A stretch of 45,017 nt of DNA from Clostridia bacterium (GCA_017536635.1 JAFXHA010000067.1:1-45017), one strand, 5' to 3'; shown: positions 1 to 8,904, counted from the stretch's first letter. Notes: a model not told the origin generated them from the sequence alone. Made by a program: numbers and translations.

Positions 1-198
1 CTCAATCGTTTCGAGGACGGCGCAGTAGTTGATCTCGAGGCTCTCGTAGCAGCAAAGATCGTACGCAAGCCCCTTGACGGACTCAAGGTTCTTGGTAACG
101 GTACGCTCGAGAAGAAATTAACCGTAAAAGCAACGATCTTTTCGGCAGTAGCTAAGGAGAAGATAGAGGCAGCAGGTGGAAAGACCGAGGAGGTATAA
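1..198 (+). CDS. rplO: 50S ribosomal protein L15 (3' end)
   Basis: The first 65 codons of the window are the C-terminal part of L15, open from base 1 to the TAA at 196-198. The visible segment has the L15 C-terminal features: a VDLEAL stretch, then [17 protein letters not shown] and a helix ending [10 protein letters not shown]15 is a late-assembling protein of the large subunit, near the peptidyl transferase centre. It is immediately upstream of secY, the standard spc-operon order, and the secY ribosome binding site lies inside its last codons. The 5' part is outside the window. Confidence 0.93.
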   Translation, partial: LNRFEDGAVVDLEALVAAKIVRKPLDGLKVLGNGTLEKKLTVKATIFSAVAKEKIEAAGGKTEEV

Positions 199-200
199 GG

Positions 201-1604
201 ATGTTAAAGACGCTTAAAAACGCGTGGAGAATCCCTGAGCTTAAGAAAAAGCTCCTCTTCACACTGCTCATAATCGTCATCTACCGTTTGGGTGCAAACA
301 TCCCTGTGCCGTATATCGATGCGGAACAGCTCAAGGGCGTTTCGGATACGTTCGGCGGAACCATTTTGCAGTTCCTTAATATGCTTTCGGGAGAAGCTCT
401 CGGAAAGGCAACCTTGTTTGCTTTGGGAGTATCCCCTTACATTACGTCTTCTATCGTAATGCAGCTTTTGACAATAGCTATCCCGCCCCTTGAGAGACTC
501 TCCAAGAGCGGCGAGGAGGGAAGAAAGAAGATCACCGCTATCACCCGTTTCGTAACGGTTGGACTTGCTCTCGTAACGAGTATCGGATACCTTATGTATC
601 TTGAGAACGCAGGCATCTTCATAACCACCGATAAGGAAGGCGGCGGACTTTACTTCTTCCAGAAGGTTATTATCGTAGCTTGCTACTGCGCAGGCGCGGC
701 TCTCGTAATGTGGCTCGCTGAGAAGATCAACGACCACGGTATCGGAAACGGTATCTCTATGATCCTTTTCGCAAACATTATCGCAGGTGCGTATTCCACG
801 ATCTCGAATCTCTGGTATACCGTATTCCCTGCAACCGGATTCGACTGGGTAGGCCTTATCCTTGCGATCTGCATTATCGCAATGTTTATGGGTATGATCC
901 TTCTCATCGTCTGGATGTCTGATGCGGAAAGAAGAATTCCGATCCAGTACGCAAAGAGAGTTGTTGGAAGAAAAATGTACGGCGGACAGAACACTAACCT
1001 TCCCATAAAGGTAAATATGACCGGAGTTATGCCTATAATCTTCGCTAACTCTATCGTATCGCTTCCCGCAACCATTGCAAGCTTCTTCGGAAGTGCTGAG
1101 AACGGCTTTACTAAGTTTACAAGCAACCTTATCTACGGTACTTGGGGCTTCGTTGAGAAGATCGAAAACGAAACTCTCCAGAAGGTAGTAAGAAGCTTGA
1201 TCAGCTTCAACTATGACGGTTGGCTGTATCTCATTATATTGCTCGTTCTTTTGATCGCGTTTGCATTCTTCTACGTTGCGATTTCCTTTAATCCCGTTGA
1301 GGTTGCGAACAACATCAAGAATAACGGCGGCGCTATCCCCGGAATCCGTTCCGGTAAGCCTACCGTTGAGTATATCAAGAAGGTTCTTAACAGAATCACT
1401 CTTGTTGGCGCATTGATCGTAGCGTTCATCGCTTGCTTCCCGCTCCTCGTAAACATCGTAGGCGGATACTTCGGAACCACCGCGTTTATGACGCTCGCGT
1501 TCACAGGATCCTCTATAATGATCGTTGTCGGCGTAGCACTTGAGACGGTACGTGAGCTTGAGGCTCAGATGTCGCTCAGAAACTATAAGGGATTCCTTGA
1601 CTGA
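201..1604 (+). CDS. secY: Preprotein translocase subunit SecY
   Basis: A 467-residue polytopic membrane protein, the central channel of the Sec translocon, which exports and inserts proteins together with SecE/G and SecA or the ribosome. The N-terminus has the family pattern: a short cytoplasmic helix, then a first membrane segment ending RLGANIPVP. About ten hydrophobic segments follow, with the GIGNGISMILFANI motif near residues 180-195 and the cytoplasmic loop region with GGAIPGIRSGKPT near 375-390. The start at 201 has AGGAGG at the end of rplO, 8-9 bases upstream. Only 2 bases separate it from rplO, and adk follows, so the three are co-transcribed. Confidence 0.97.
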   Translation: MLKTLKNAWRIPELKKKLLFTLLIIVIYRLGANIPVPYIDAEQLKGVSDTFGGTILQFLNMLSGEALGKATLFALGVSPYITSSIVMQLLTIAIPPLERLSKSGEEGRKKITAITRFVTVGLALVTSIGYLMYLENAGIFITTDKEGGGLYFFQKVIIVACYCAGAALVMWLAEKINDHGIGNGISMILFANIIAGAYSTISNLWYTVFPATGFDWVGLILAICIIAMFMGMILLIVWMSDAERRIPIQYAKRVVGRKMYGGQNTNLPIKVNMTGVMPIIFANSIVSLPATIASFFGSAENGFTKFTSNLIYGTWGFVEKIENETLQKVVRSLISFNYDGWLYLIILLVLLIAFAFFYVAISFNPVEVANNIKNNGGAIPGIRSGKPTVEYIKKVLNRITLVGALIVAFIACFPLLVNIVGGYFGTTAFMTLAFTGSSIMIVVGVALETVRELEAQMSLRNYKGFLD

Positions 1605-1623
1605 TCTACACTCGGAGGTTAGA

Positions 1624-2265
1624 ATGAATCTGATTCTTATGGGTGCTCCCGGAGCAGGAAAAGGAACTCAGTCCGCAAAGATTGCGGAAAAATGGAATAT
1701 TCCGGCTGTTTCCACGGGCGATATGCTTCGTGCGGCAGTAAAAGAAGGCACCGAGCTCGGTAAGGCTGCCAAGTCCTTTATGGACGCAGGTCAGCTCGTT
1801 CCCGACGAGGTCGTCATCGGAATAATCAAGGATTATTTATCATCTGATAAATGTACTAACGGCTTTATTCTCGACGGTTTCCCCCGTTCCATTCCCCAGG
1901 CAGAAGCTCTGGACGCTATGGGCGTGAAGATCGACGCGGCTCTCAGCCTTGAGGTCGCCGACGAAAAGATCGTTGAAAGAATGAGCGGCAGAAGAATTTG
2001 TTCTTCCTGCGGTGCATCTTATCACGTAGTATATAATCCCCCCAAGCAGGCAGACGTCTGTAACGTATGTGCTTCGGCGCTTTACACAAGAGCCGATGAC
2101 GCGGCAGAAACGGTGCTCAACCGTCTCAGCACTTATCACGCGATCACCGAGCCGCTCAAGGATTACTATGCGGCAAAAGGAATTCTGATCTGCGTTGACG
2201 GTCAGGAGGACGTTGAGGATACGACGGCGTGCGTTATGAAAGCACTCTCAAAATTTGAGGCGTAA
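1624..2265 (+). CDS. adk: Adenylate kinase, zinc-binding lid form
   Basis: A 213-residue adenylate kinase interconverting ATP + AMP and 2 ADP. The P-loop GAPGAGKGT is at residues 7-15, the AMP-binding region STGDMLR near 30-36 and the DGFPR motif near 84-88. The lid carries four cysteines, C126/C129 and C146/C149, in two CxxC pairs, the structural zinc site typical of Gram-positive enzymes. The reading frame is open from 1540, overlapping secY, but the ATG at 1624 is chosen. It follows GGAGG at 1614-1618 and starts exactly at the conserved MNLILMGAPG. The gene lies between secY and map, as usual in Firmicutes. Confidence 0.97.
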   Translation: MNLILMGAPGAGKGTQSAKIAEKWNIPAVSTGDMLRAAVKEGTELGKAAKSFMDAGQLVPDEVVIGIIKDYLSSDKCTNGFILDGFPRSIPQAEALDAMGVKIDAALSLEVADEKIVERMSGRRICSSCGASYHVVYNPPKQADVCNVCASALYTRADDAAETVLNRLSTYHAITEPLKDYYAAKGILICVDGQEDVEDTTACVMKALSKFEA

Positions 2266-2268
2266 AAT

Positions 2269-3030
2269 ATGATTCAACTGAAAAATTCAGCTCAGATCTC
2301 CGCTATGGCGGAAGCAGGACGCATCACGGGCGAGGCTTTACTCGTCGCCCGTGAGCACGTCCGTGAGGGAATAAGCACGAAGGAACTCGACACGGTTATC
2401 CGTGAATATATCGAAAAGTGCGGCGCCAAGCCGTCATTTCTCGGATACGGCGGATTTCCCGGGTCAGCGTGCATCAGCATAAACGACGAGGTCATTCACG
2501 GTATTCCGTCAAAGAACAGAATACTTCGTGAGGGAGATATCGTTAAGGTCGACGTAGGAGCCTTTTACAAGGGCTTCCACGGAGACAGCGCCAGAACGAT
2601 CCCCGTGGGAAACGTCAGCGAGGAAGCCTTGAAGCTCATAGAGGTTACAAGAAATAGCTTTTTCGAGGGCGTAGCGGCTGTAAAAGCGGGAAATCGAATG
2701 GGCGATGTTGGAAGTTCAATTCAAAGCTGTGTTGAAAGCGCAGGATTTTCTGTGGTCCGCCAATATATCGGACACGGAATCGGTCGCGATCTTCACGAAT
2801 CTCCCGACGTTCCGAACTTCGGAACCGCAGGCAGAGGAGTAAGACTTTGTGCCGGTATGGCAATAGCGATCGAGCCTATGGTAAACGTAGGCAGCGAGTC
2901 GGTATACGTCTTGCCTGACGGTTGGACGGTAAAGACCAAGGACACGTCGCTTTCAGCGCACTATGAGAACACAGTAGTGTTGACGTCCGAGGGCGTATTG
3001 ATAACAACGCTCGTGGACAAGGAATGGTAA
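2269..3030 (+). CDS. map: Methionine aminopeptidase, type I
   Basis: A 253-residue cytosolic metallopeptidase that removes the initiator methionine from nascent proteins. All expected ligands are visible: H78 of the HGIP motif, D95 and D106 (KVDVGAFYKGFHGDSA), H169 (GHGIGRDLHE), E202 (IEPM) and E233 (HYENTV). Length and lack of an N-terminal zinc extension fit the short bacterial class Ia form. It begins 3 bases after adk stops, with its binding site inside the end of adk, so it is translated as part of the same operon. The KOW-domain gene found between map and infA in many Clostridia is absent here. Confidence 0.97.
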   Translation: MIQLKNSAQISAMAEAGRITGEALLVAREHVREGISTKELDTVIREYIEKCGAKPSFLGYGGFPGSACISINDEVIHGIPSKNRILREGDIVKVDVGAFYKGFHGDSARTIPVGNVSEEALKLIEVTRNSFFEGVAAVKAGNRMGDVGSSIQSCVESAGFSVVRQYIGHGIGRDLHESPDVPNFGTAGRGVRLCAGMAIAIEPMVNVGSESVYVLPDGWTVKTKDTSLSAHYENTVVLTSEGVLITTLVDKEW

Positions 3031-3065
3031 GTTGAACCGTTACAGATAAAATCAGGAGGGAAATT

Positions 3066-3284
3066 ATGCCTAAGGATGATGTAATAGAATTTGAGGGTAC
3101 GGTAGTTGAGGCGTTGCCCAATGCGACCTTCAAGGTAAAGCTCCCGAACGAGCACATAGTTACGGCTCATATTTCGGGCAAGCTCAGAATGAACTATATT
3201 AGAATTCTGCCGGGCGACCGAGTAACCATAGAGGTCTCGGTATACGATCTTACCAAGGGTCGAATAACCTGGCGTGCAAAGTAA
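3066..3284 (+). CDS. infA: Translation initiation factor IF-1
   Basis: A 72-residue OB-fold protein matching IF-1 along its whole length: the N-terminus [20 protein letters not shown], the central [19 protein letters not shown] and the terminal [14 protein letters not shown]-1 binds the 30S A site during initiation, with IF-2 and IF-3. A strong AGGAGGG (3053-3059) precedes the ATG. It sits between map and rpmJ, the expected position in the alpha/spc junction. Confidence 0.97.
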   Translation: MPKDDVIEFEGTVVEALPNATFKVKLPNEHIVTAHISGKLRMNYIRILPGDRVTIEVSVYDLTKGRITWRAK

Positions 3285-3308
3285 GAAAGAAAGGGTTGGT
3301 ATAATAAA

Positions 3309-3422
3309 ATGAAGGTTAAACCATCCGTAAAAAAGATTTGCGAAAAGTGCAAAATCATTAAGAGAAAAGGCAAAGTAATGGTTATCTGCGAGAACCCCAA
3401 GCATAAGCAGAAACAGGGCTAA
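3309..3422 (+). CDS. rpmJ: 50S ribosomal protein L36
   Basis: A 37-residue basic protein beginning [15 protein letters not shown]. It has the zinc-ribbon pattern of the C+ form of L36: CxxC (C11, C14), then a third Cys at residue 27 and a His (H32). L36 is a small, late-binding protein of the large subunit. The ATG at 3309 follows an AAAGGGTTGG stretch and lies 24 bases after infA; rpsM starts 31 bases downstream. This is the usual infA-rpmJ-rpsM order. Confidence 0.96.
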   Translation: MKVKPSVKKICEKCKIIKRKGKVMVICENPKHKQKQG

Positions 3423-3453
3423 GCCAAGAAATCTAACAGAGAGGTAAAATAGA

Positions 3454-3822
3454 ATGGCTCGTATAGCAGGTGTTGATATACCCAACAATAAGCGCGTAGA
3501 GATCGCTCTGACTTATATTTACGGTATTGGACGCAAGAGTTCAAACGACATTCTCGCAAAGACAGGAATCGATCCTGATAAGCGTGCAAAGGACCTCACC
3601 GAAGAGGAAGTTGCAAAGCTTCGTGACGAGATTGAAAACTCTTACACTGTAGAAGGAGATCTTCGCAGAGACGTTGCTCTTAACATCAAGAGAATGATCG
3701 AGATCAACTGCTACCGCGGAATCAGACACAGAAAGGGTCTTCCCGTAAGAGGACAGAGAACAAAGACAAATGCAAGAACCCGCAAAGGTCCTGCAAAGAC
3801 AATCGCAAATAAGAAGAAGTAA
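3454..3822 (+). CDS. rpsM: 30S ribosomal protein S13
   Basis: A 122-residue S13, a head protein of the small subunit that contacts the P-site tRNA and forms bridges to the large subunit. It begins [15 protein letters not shown] and has the helix-two-turn-helix region with GIGRKSS. The C-terminus is the typical basic tail ([22 protein letters not shown], ending in Lys), which reaches the tRNA. GAGAGG at 3438-3443 gives the start. It is the first gene of the classical alpha operon segment rpsM-rpsK-rpsD-rpoA-rplQ. Confidence 0.97.
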   Translation: MARIAGVDIPNNKRVEIALTYIYGIGRKSSNDILAKTGIDPDKRAKDLTEEEVAKLRDEIENSYTVEGDLRRDVALNIKRMIEINCYRGIRHRKGLPVRGQRTKTNARTRKGPAKTIANKKK

Positions 3823-3837
3823 GGAGGATGCTGAAAA

Positions 3838-4233
3838 ATGGCTAAAGTTGCAAAGAAAGTTGTTAAAAGACGCCGCGAGAAAAAGAATATTGAAAAAGGC
3901 GCAGTGCATATAGGCGCAACCTTCAATAACACTATCGTTACGGTAACCGACGCAGCAGGAAATACCATTTCGTGGGCGTCCGCCGGAGAGCTCGGCTTTA
4001 AGGGCTCGAGAAAGTCCACTCCCTTCGCAGCTCAGATGGCATCTGAGACCGCTGCAAAGGCAGCAATGGAGCACGGACTCAAGACTGTAGACGTATACGT
4101 AAAGGGACCCGGATCCGGACGTGAATCTGCAATTCGCGCATTGGAGACGGTAGGTCTTCAGATCACTATGATCAAGGACGTAACTCCCGTTCCTCACAAC
4201 GGATGCAGACCGCCTAAGCGCAGACGCGTTTAA
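3838..4233 (+). CDS. rpsK: 30S ribosomal protein S11
   Basis: A 131-residue S11 of the platform of the small subunit, near the mRNA exit site. Diagnostic segments are [18 protein letters not shown], the [19 protein letters not shown] region and the C-terminal [15 protein letters not shown], where the conserved Asn-Gly is found. AAGGAGG at 3822-3828 lies 9 bases before the ATG. It is 15 bases downstream of rpsM and co-transcribed. Confidence 0.98.
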   Translation: MAKVAKKVVKRRREKKNIEKGAVHIGATFNNTIVTVTDAAGNTISWASAGELGFKGSRKSTPFAAQMASETAAKAAMEHGLKTVDVYVKGPGSGRESAIRALETVGLQITMIKDVTPVPHNGCRPPKRRRV

Positions 4234-4255
4234 TCAAAAACAGGAGGATAGAAAA

Positions 4256-4882
4256 ATGGCAAGATATACAGGTCCTGTATGTAAACTCTGCCGCAGAGAA
4301 GGAACCAAGCTGTTCCTCAAGGGCGACAGATGCACATCCGGCAAGTGCGCTCTCGACCGCAGATCCACAGCTCCCGGTCAGCACGGTGCAGCAAACAAGA
4401 AGCAGAGAGAGTATGGAATGCAGCTTCGTGAGAAGCAGAAGACCAAGAGATACTACGGCGTTCTCGAGAAGCAGTTCAAGAACTACTTCGTAGAGGCAGA
4501 CCGCAAGGAAGGTATGACCGGTGAGAACCTTCTTAAGCTCATCGAGCGCCGCCTTGATAACGTAGTATACAGAATGGGTATGGCAGAGAGCCGCAAGGAA
4601 GCTCGTCAGCTCGTTCTTCATGAGCATTTCGAACTCAACGGCAAGAAGGTAAACATTCCCTCGATCATAGTAAAAGCAGGCGACGAGGTCAAGGTAAGAG
4701 AGAACTTCCGTTCTTCCGCAAAGTGCAAGGCACTCGTAGAGGGACTCGAGTCCAAGACTGCACCTAAGTGGCTCAGCGTTGATAAGGCAGGCCTTTCTGC
4801 AAAGGTTGTAGCTCTTCCCGCAAGAGAAGATATCGACTTCGAATTCAACGAGCAGCTTATCGTCGAGCTTTACTCCAAGTAA
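4256..4882 (+). CDS. rpsD: 30S ribosomal protein S4, zinc-binding form
   Basis: A 208-residue S4, a primary 16S rRNA-binding protein that nucleates small-subunit assembly. The N-terminus keeps four cysteines (CKLC, then C...C in GDRCTSGKC), marking the zinc-containing C+ form, followed by the RNA-binding helical region and the S4 domain ([23 protein letters not shown]). In E. coli S4 represses its own operon; nothing here shows the same site upstream of rpsM. The 136-base spacer downstream, before rpoA, holds three hairpins, described separately. Confidence 0.98.
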   Translation: MARYTGPVCKLCRREGTKLFLKGDRCTSGKCALDRRSTAPGQHGAANKKQREYGMQLREKQKTKRYYGVLEKQFKNYFVEADRKEGMTGENLLKLIERRLDNVVYRMGMAESRKEARQLVLHEHFELNGKKVNIPSIIVKAGDEVKVRENFRSSAKCKALVEGLESKTAPKWLSVDKAGLSAKVVALPAREDIDFEFNEQLIVELYSK

Positions 4883-4895
4883 TAACGTTTCCTTT

Positions 4896-4981
4896 GAGCT
4901 ACCGTATCTTTGGTTACGGCAGCTCACAGAGATGCGTTGTCCGAGGCGGATTATGCTTTCGGACGGTGCAATAGGTATTGC
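4896..4981 (+). promoter_or_regulatory. Three tandem hairpins between rpsD and rpoA
   Basis: The 136-base gap between rpsD and rpoA, the longest within the ribosomal cluster here, contains three consecutive inverted repeats. They are GAGCT-a-CCGTA/TACGG-c-AGCTC (4896-4925), GTCCGA/TCGGAC (4939-4964) and GCAAT/ATTGC (4968-4981). None is followed by a T tract, so they are unlikely to be terminators. They may be an mRNA stability or processing element, or a ribosomal-protein binding site governing rpoA translation. The structures are visible; the role is inference. Confidence 0.5.
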
Positions 4982-5018
4982 GTAAAACCCAAAAATTTTA
5001 AGGAGGTTTATTTGGAAA

Positions 5019-5993
5019 ATGATCGAGATAGAAAAGCCCAATATAACAACGGTTAAGTTGAGTGAGGATGGCACAAGCGGTAAGTTTATCGTTGAGCCTC
5101 TTGAGAGAGGCTTCGGCATCACACTCGGAAATTCTCTTCGCAGAATAATGCTCAGCTCGTTGCCCGGATACGCTGTAACCAGCGTAAAGATCGACGGCGT
5201 TCTTCACGAGTTCTCCACTATTCCCGGTGTAAGAGAAGACGTAACCGAAATAGTTCTCAACGTCAAGGGAGTTATAGCAAAGCTTCACTGCAATATGCCT
5301 AAGACAGTTATTATCGACGTTATAGGCGAGCAGGAGGTTACGGCTGCGGATATCAAGGTTGACTCGGATATAGAGATACTCAACCCCGCACATCATATCG
5401 CTACCGTTGGCGAAGGCGAGAGATTCTATATGGAGCTCACCTTTGATCGCGGCAGAGGATACGTTTCGCAGGAGCGTAACAAACAGCTTGATTCTCAAAT
5501 GAGAGGCTCGAATATTTCCGCACCTATCGGTACAATCTTTACCGATTCTATCTACACGCCCGTTTACAACGTAAGCTATACTGTTGAAAACACCCGTGTA
5601 GGAAATATCACCGACCTCGATAAGCTCACTCTTGAAATATTGACGAACGGTACTATTACCGCAAAAGAGGCTATTTCATTTGGAGCCAAGATTCTCAACG
5701 AGCATCTCAATTTGTTTGTTGATCTTTCCGATGAGGCAAAGAACACTGACATATTGGTAGAAAGAGAAGAAACCAAGAAGGAAAAAGTTCTTGAGATGAC
5801 CATTGAGGAACTTGACATGTCCGTAAGAAGCTTCAACTGCTTGAAGCGCGCGGGCATAGATACGGTAGAGGACTTGATAAACCGTACCGAGGAGGATATG
5901 ATAAAGGTCCGCAACCTCGGAAAGAAGTCGCTTGAAGAAGTTATCCAGAAGCTTCATTCTCTCGGACTTGATCTCCGCAGAGAAGAGGAGTAA
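5019..5993 (+). CDS. rpoA: RNA polymerase alpha subunit
   Basis: A 324-residue alpha subunit. The N-terminal assembly domain begins [10 protein letters not shown] and contains [21 protein letters not shown] (residues 31-51), which contacts beta and beta'. The C-terminal domain (about 255-320) has the [16 protein letters not shown] and [12 protein letters not shown] motifs that bind UP elements and activators. AGGAGG lies at 5001-5006, 12 bases before the ATG, an unusually long gap. A TTG at 5012 is out of frame, so it cannot be the start. It is embedded between rpsD and rplQ as in most bacteria. Confidence 0.98.
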   Translation: MIEIEKPNITTVKLSEDGTSGKFIVEPLERGFGITLGNSLRRIMLSSLPGYAVTSVKIDGVLHEFSTIPGVREDVTEIVLNVKGVIAKLHCNMPKTVIIDVIGEQEVTAADIKVDSDIEILNPAHHIATVGEGERFYMELTFDRGRGYVSQERNKQLDSQMRGSNISAPIGTIFTDSIYTPVYNVSYTVENTRVGNITDLDKLTLEILTNGTITAKEAISFGAKILNEHLNLFVDLSDEAKNTDILVEREETKKEKVLEMTIEELDMSVRSFNCLKRAGIDTVEDLINRTEEDMIKVRNLGKKSLEEVIQKLHSLGLDLRREEE

Positions 5994-6049
5994 TTTTGGT
6001 TCTTCAAGATAGTAAAAAAGTATAATTACTGCAAAAGGAGGCAAAGACA

Positions 6050-6490
6050 ATGCCCGGAACTAGAAAACTCGGCAGAACCACCGCACATAGAAAAGCTATG
6101 ATGCGCGGAATGGTAACATTGCTGCTTGAGAACGGACAGGTTGAGACGACTCTTACCAGAGCAAAAGAAGTTCGTTCCATGGCTGAAAAAATGATCACTC
6201 TCGGCAAGAAGAATACTCTTGCAAGCCGCCGTCAAGCATTGGCATACATCACCAAGGAGGAAGTTGTAACAAAGGTATTTACCGAGCTTGCTCCCCTGTA
6301 TGAGAACCGCAACGGTGGATATACACAGATCTTCAAGCTTGGTCCCCGTAGAGGAGACTGCGCTGAAATGGCGATCGTTAAGTTGATCGACTACAAGAAG
6401 CCCTCTACCGACAAGAAGGAAGAGAAGAAGGCTCAGAAGGCTGCTGAAAAGGCTGCGAAGGCAGAGGCTAAGGCTGCTGACGCTGAATAA
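6050..6490 (+). CDS. rplQ: 50S ribosomal protein L17
   Basis: A 146-residue L17 that binds near the polypeptide exit tunnel. The core (about residues 1-118) begins [20 protein letters not shown] and includes the family's [17 protein letters not shown] and the terminal [14 protein letters not shown] Lys/Glu/Ala-rich tail (about 122-146, [20 protein letters not shown]) extends past the usual end, as in other Clostridia. AAAGGAGG precedes the start. It is the last gene of the ribosomal cluster; the ecf transporter/truA genes that often follow in Firmicutes are not here. Confidence 0.97.
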   Translation: MPGTRKLGRTTAHRKAMMRGMVTLLLENGQVETTLTRAKEVRSMAEKMITLGKKNTLASRRQALAYITKEEVVTKVFTELAPLYENRNGGYTQIFKLGPRRGDCAEMAIVKLIDYKKPSTDKKEEKKAQKAAEKAAKAEAKAADAE

Positions 6491-6506
6491 TTAGTAAGCA
6501 AAAAAA

Positions 6507-6538
6507 GGACGGGACGTCAATGACGTCCCGTCCTTTTT
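6507..6538. terminator. Bidirectional rho-independent terminator after rplQ
   Basis: A 13-bp perfect stem, GGACGGGACGTCA/TGACGTCCCGTCC (6507-6533), is flanked by six A on the left and five T on the right. It can therefore end both the ribosomal operon and the convergent glycerophosphodiesterase gene. Confidence 0.95.
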
Positions 6539-6546
6539 ATTGTGTT

Positions 6547-7287
6547 TTAATTTCCGTCGCGAAGCTTCAGTGCAACGTCGGGATAGTTTGTGATGACCGC
6601 ATCAACGCCGGCATCAAGCATAGCGGAGATATCCGATTCGGAGTTTGTGGTCCAAACATTTACTCTGATGTTGTTGTTATGGCAATTTTCAACATAAGAT
6701 TTATCGAGGTTTATTTGATTAAAGTGGGGGTGAACGGCATTGGCTTGTAAAAATCCGCAATAATCCCACGCGCGCACCATATTAAAGCTGTAAAGGGGGG
6801 CAATAGATACAGAAGCATCTACCTCGCGCACCTTGACAAGCTGGAAATGGTTGAAGGATGAAAAATAGGTTCTGTCAAGCATTCCGTATTTCTTAGCGAT
6901 CTCGATACATCTTGCAGGCATTTCGGGGCTTGCGCTCTTTATCTCTATGTTGATCACGAGAGGAGTGTTCTGAAGAAGCGCGTAAACCTCGTCGAGAGTG
7001 GGAAGCTTGATCCCTCTTGCTTCTCCGTAGAACTTATATCCAAAATCAAAGTTAAGAAGCTCTGCGTAGGTGTATGACGTAACGGGCCCCTGACCGTTGG
7101 AAACACGGTCTATTTTTTCGTCGTGAGTTACTACTACCTCGCCGTCCTTAGTAAAGTGTACGTCAAGCTCAATACCGTCAGCACCCATCTTTGCGGCAAG
7201 CTCAAATGCTTCAAGGGTGTTTTCGGGAGCGTAGCCGCTTGCGCCTCTATGCGCCCATACGTATGTTTTTGGAGTTAAAGTTTTCAT
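6547..7287 (-). CDS. ugpQ: Glycerophosphodiester phosphodiesterase
   Basis: A 246-residue GDPD-family enzyme that hydrolyses glycerophosphodiesters from phospholipid or teichoic acid turnover to glycerol 3-phosphate and an alcohol. The TIM-barrel catalytic residues are visible: H13-R14 (AHRGASGYAPENT), E22, E40 and D42 (GIELDVHFTKDG) and H55 (VVTHDEK). The rest follows the family (PLVINIEIK near 145, the VNVWTTN and GVDAVITNYPD segments at the end). There is no signal peptide, so it is cytoplasmic. It is monocistronic, with a consensus promoter just upstream and the shared terminator after rplQ. The precise substrate is not determinable. Confidence 0.92.
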   Translation of the reverse strand: MKTLTPKTYVWAHRGASGYAPENTLEAFELAAKMGADGIELDVHFTKDGEVVVTHDEKIDRVSNGQGPVTSYTYAELLNFDFGYKFYGEARGIKLPTLDEVYALLQNTPLVINIEIKSASPEMPARCIEIAKKYGMLDRTYFSSFNHFQLVKVREVDASVSIAPLYSFNMVRAWDYCGFLQANAVHPHFNQINLDKSYVENCHNNNIRVNVWTTNSESDISAMLDAGVDAVITNYPDVALKLRDGN

Positions 7288-7325
7288 ATGGATTACCTCT
7301 TTTAAACAAAATTATCGGTAAATTT

Positions 7326-7354
7326 ATTATACACCCGACAAAAATAAATGTCAA
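7326..7354 (-). promoter_or_regulatory. Promoter of the glycerophosphodiesterase gene
   Basis: Reading the minus strand, a perfect TTGACA (7349-7354) and a perfect TATAAT (7326-7331) are separated by 17 bases. Transcription would start near 7319, 32 bases ahead of the start codon. Confidence 0.9.
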
Positions 7355-7431
7355 TAAGAGACTGAAATAAAAATGTCGCATTTTGGCAGAAGTCGGCATA
7401 GAATGAAAGTAGAGAAAGGGAGGTGTATGCT

Positions 7432-7686
7432 ATGCAGAACAAGCAAGACAGCCGATATAAATATACGTCCTGTACGGCGGTCGTGGGCTCGATGACGTGG
7501 GCAATGAGAGCGCAAAACGCGCTCGCTGAGCACGCTATTCCGAGCACCGTGGTAAAAACCGAGGAGGGCCGCGGGCTTCGGGGCTGTGTTTACGGTGTTG
7601 CGTATGCCTGTTCCTACGACGCTAACGTCAGAGCAATACTTGAAGCTGCAAAAATTTCAGTAAGAGAATGGAACAGACCGACATAA
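7432..7686 (+). CDS. DUF3343 protein (putative Se/S carrier-like)
   Basis: An 84-residue protein resembling DUF3343, a small family described as putative selenium/sulfur carrier-like and often found near YedF, SelD or SufS/CsdA-like genes. It has VVGSMTWAMRAQNAL, then TEEGRGLRGCVYGVAYAC, with cysteines in the Gly-rich segment that could hold the chalcogen. A GTG at 7423 is in frame, but the ATG at 7432 sits 8 bases after GGGAGG (7418-7423) and is preferred. It overlaps the next gene by 19 bases, so the two are translationally coupled. The family call is moderate; the carrier role is inference. Confidence 0.7.
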   Translation: MQNKQDSRYKYTSCTAVVGSMTWAMRAQNALAEHAIPSTVVKTEEGRGLRGCVYGVAYACSYDANVRAILEAAKISVREWNRPT

Positions 7687-8828
7687 TTTATTTTGACAAC
7701 GCGGCGACAAGCTTCCCGAAGCCTATGCAGGTGTACGACGAGGTAAGGCGGAGTATGCTTTACGGCGGCGGAAACGCGGGCAGGGGAGCGCATAGGCTAT
7801 CAATGGCGGCGGCAAGAAAGATATTCGATTGCCGAATGATAGCGGCTGACTTTTTCGGATGTGAAGATCCCGAAAAAGTTGTTTTTACAATGAATACGAC
7901 CTACGCCTTGAATCTTGCGATAAAGGGCTTGCTGAAGACGGGAGACCGAGTTATCATATCCGATCTTGAGCATAATGCGGTATATCGTCCGATATGCGCT
8001 CTTGCTCGCGACAGAGGGATAAAATACGATATTTTTGACACGGGCTGTAAAGAGAATACGTCGGACGACAAGCTCTGCGAGGGAATAGAGCGACTTATAC
8101 GGCGAGATACCAGAATGCTGATATGCACCTGTGCGTCAAATATCTGCTCACGCACCCTGCCAATAGAAAAAATAGGCAGACTTTGCCGCAAGAGAGGACT
8201 TATATTCGTGCTTGATGCGGCGCAGGGGGCGGGGCATATAAGCATAGATATGAAAAGAATGAATATAGATGTGCTTTGCGTGCCGTCTCATAAGGGACTT
8301 TACGGTCCGCAGGGCTGCGGAATGGCGATCTTTGGCGACGGCATCGAGTGCGATACGCTCGTCGAGGGTGGAAACGGATATGATTCACTGAACGTAGGCA
8401 TGGGCGAGATGCTTCCCGAACGCTTTGAGGCGGGAACTCTGCCCGCGCCTGTTATTGCGGGACTTTGCGAGGGAATAAAAAGCGTTATGGCGGTCGGCGT
8501 AGAGCAGATAGCCGCTTACGAGCGAGCGCTGTACGCAAGAGCGCTTGAAATGCTTGATAATACCGATGGAGTGCGTGTTTACGCGCCGCAGTTTGCGGGT
8601 GGGGTTTTGCTTTTTGATCTTGATGGCTTTACGTCCGAGCAGGTGGCATCCGAGCTTGACAGATACGGAATATGCGTTCGCGGCGGCTATCATTGCGCGG
8701 CTCTTGCCCACAAGACGCTCGGAACGCGAGCCTCGGGCGCAGTACGTCTCAGCTTTGGAAGATATAATAAAATGTCCGAGCTTGAAGCATTTTGGAGAGC
8801 ATTGAGATCCGTCAAAGATATGAGATGA
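7668..8828 (+). CDS. Class V aminotransferase, cysteine desulfurase/selenocysteine lyase-like
   Basis: A 386-residue PLP enzyme of the NifS/SufS fold. It starts IIYFDNAATSFPKP. PLP-binding landmarks are D183 (FVLDAAQGAGH), the Schiff-base lysine K209 (PSHKGLYGPQGCG) and R338 near the end. C343 in GGYHCAALAHKTLGT is positioned as the active-site cysteine of SufS-type enzymes. The sequence fits the group I recall as EF2568-type class V aminotransferases, which are linked to selenium-dependent molybdenum hydroxylase loci. Overlap with the DUF3343 gene suggests the two act together in releasing and carrying sulfur or selenium from (seleno)cysteine. No iron-sulfur cluster scaffold gene is adjacent, so general Fe-S assembly is less likely. 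Confidence 0.82.
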   Translation: MEQTDIIYFDNAATSFPKPMQVYDEVRRSMLYGGGNAGRGAHRLSMAAARKIFDCRMIAADFFGCEDPEKVVFTMNTTYALNLAIKGLLKTGDRVIISDLEHNAVYRPICALARDRGIKYDIFDTGCKENTSDDKLCEGIERLIRRDTRMLICTCASNICSRTLPIEKIGRLCRKRGLIFVLDAAQGAGHISIDMKRMNIDVLCVPSHKGLYGPQGCGMAIFGDGIECDTLVEGGNGYDSLNVGMGEMLPERFEAGTLPAPVIAGLCEGIKSVMAVGVEQIAAYERALYARALEMLDNTDGVRVYAPQFAGGVLLFDLDGFTSEQVASELDRYGICVRGGYHCAALAHKTLGTRASGAVRLSFGRYNKMSELEAFWRALRSVKDMR

Positions 8829-8904
8829 AAATAGTGAACTTATATCGACAAAATTCTAATAAATTGTATAAAATGTAAAAAAATCAGAAAGTTTTTTAAA
8901 TGTG

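Noticed and set aside
1540-1623. Extended adk start overlapping secY
   Set aside because: Extension is out of keeping with adenylate kinases; GGAGG and the conserved MNLILMGAPG set the start at 1624.
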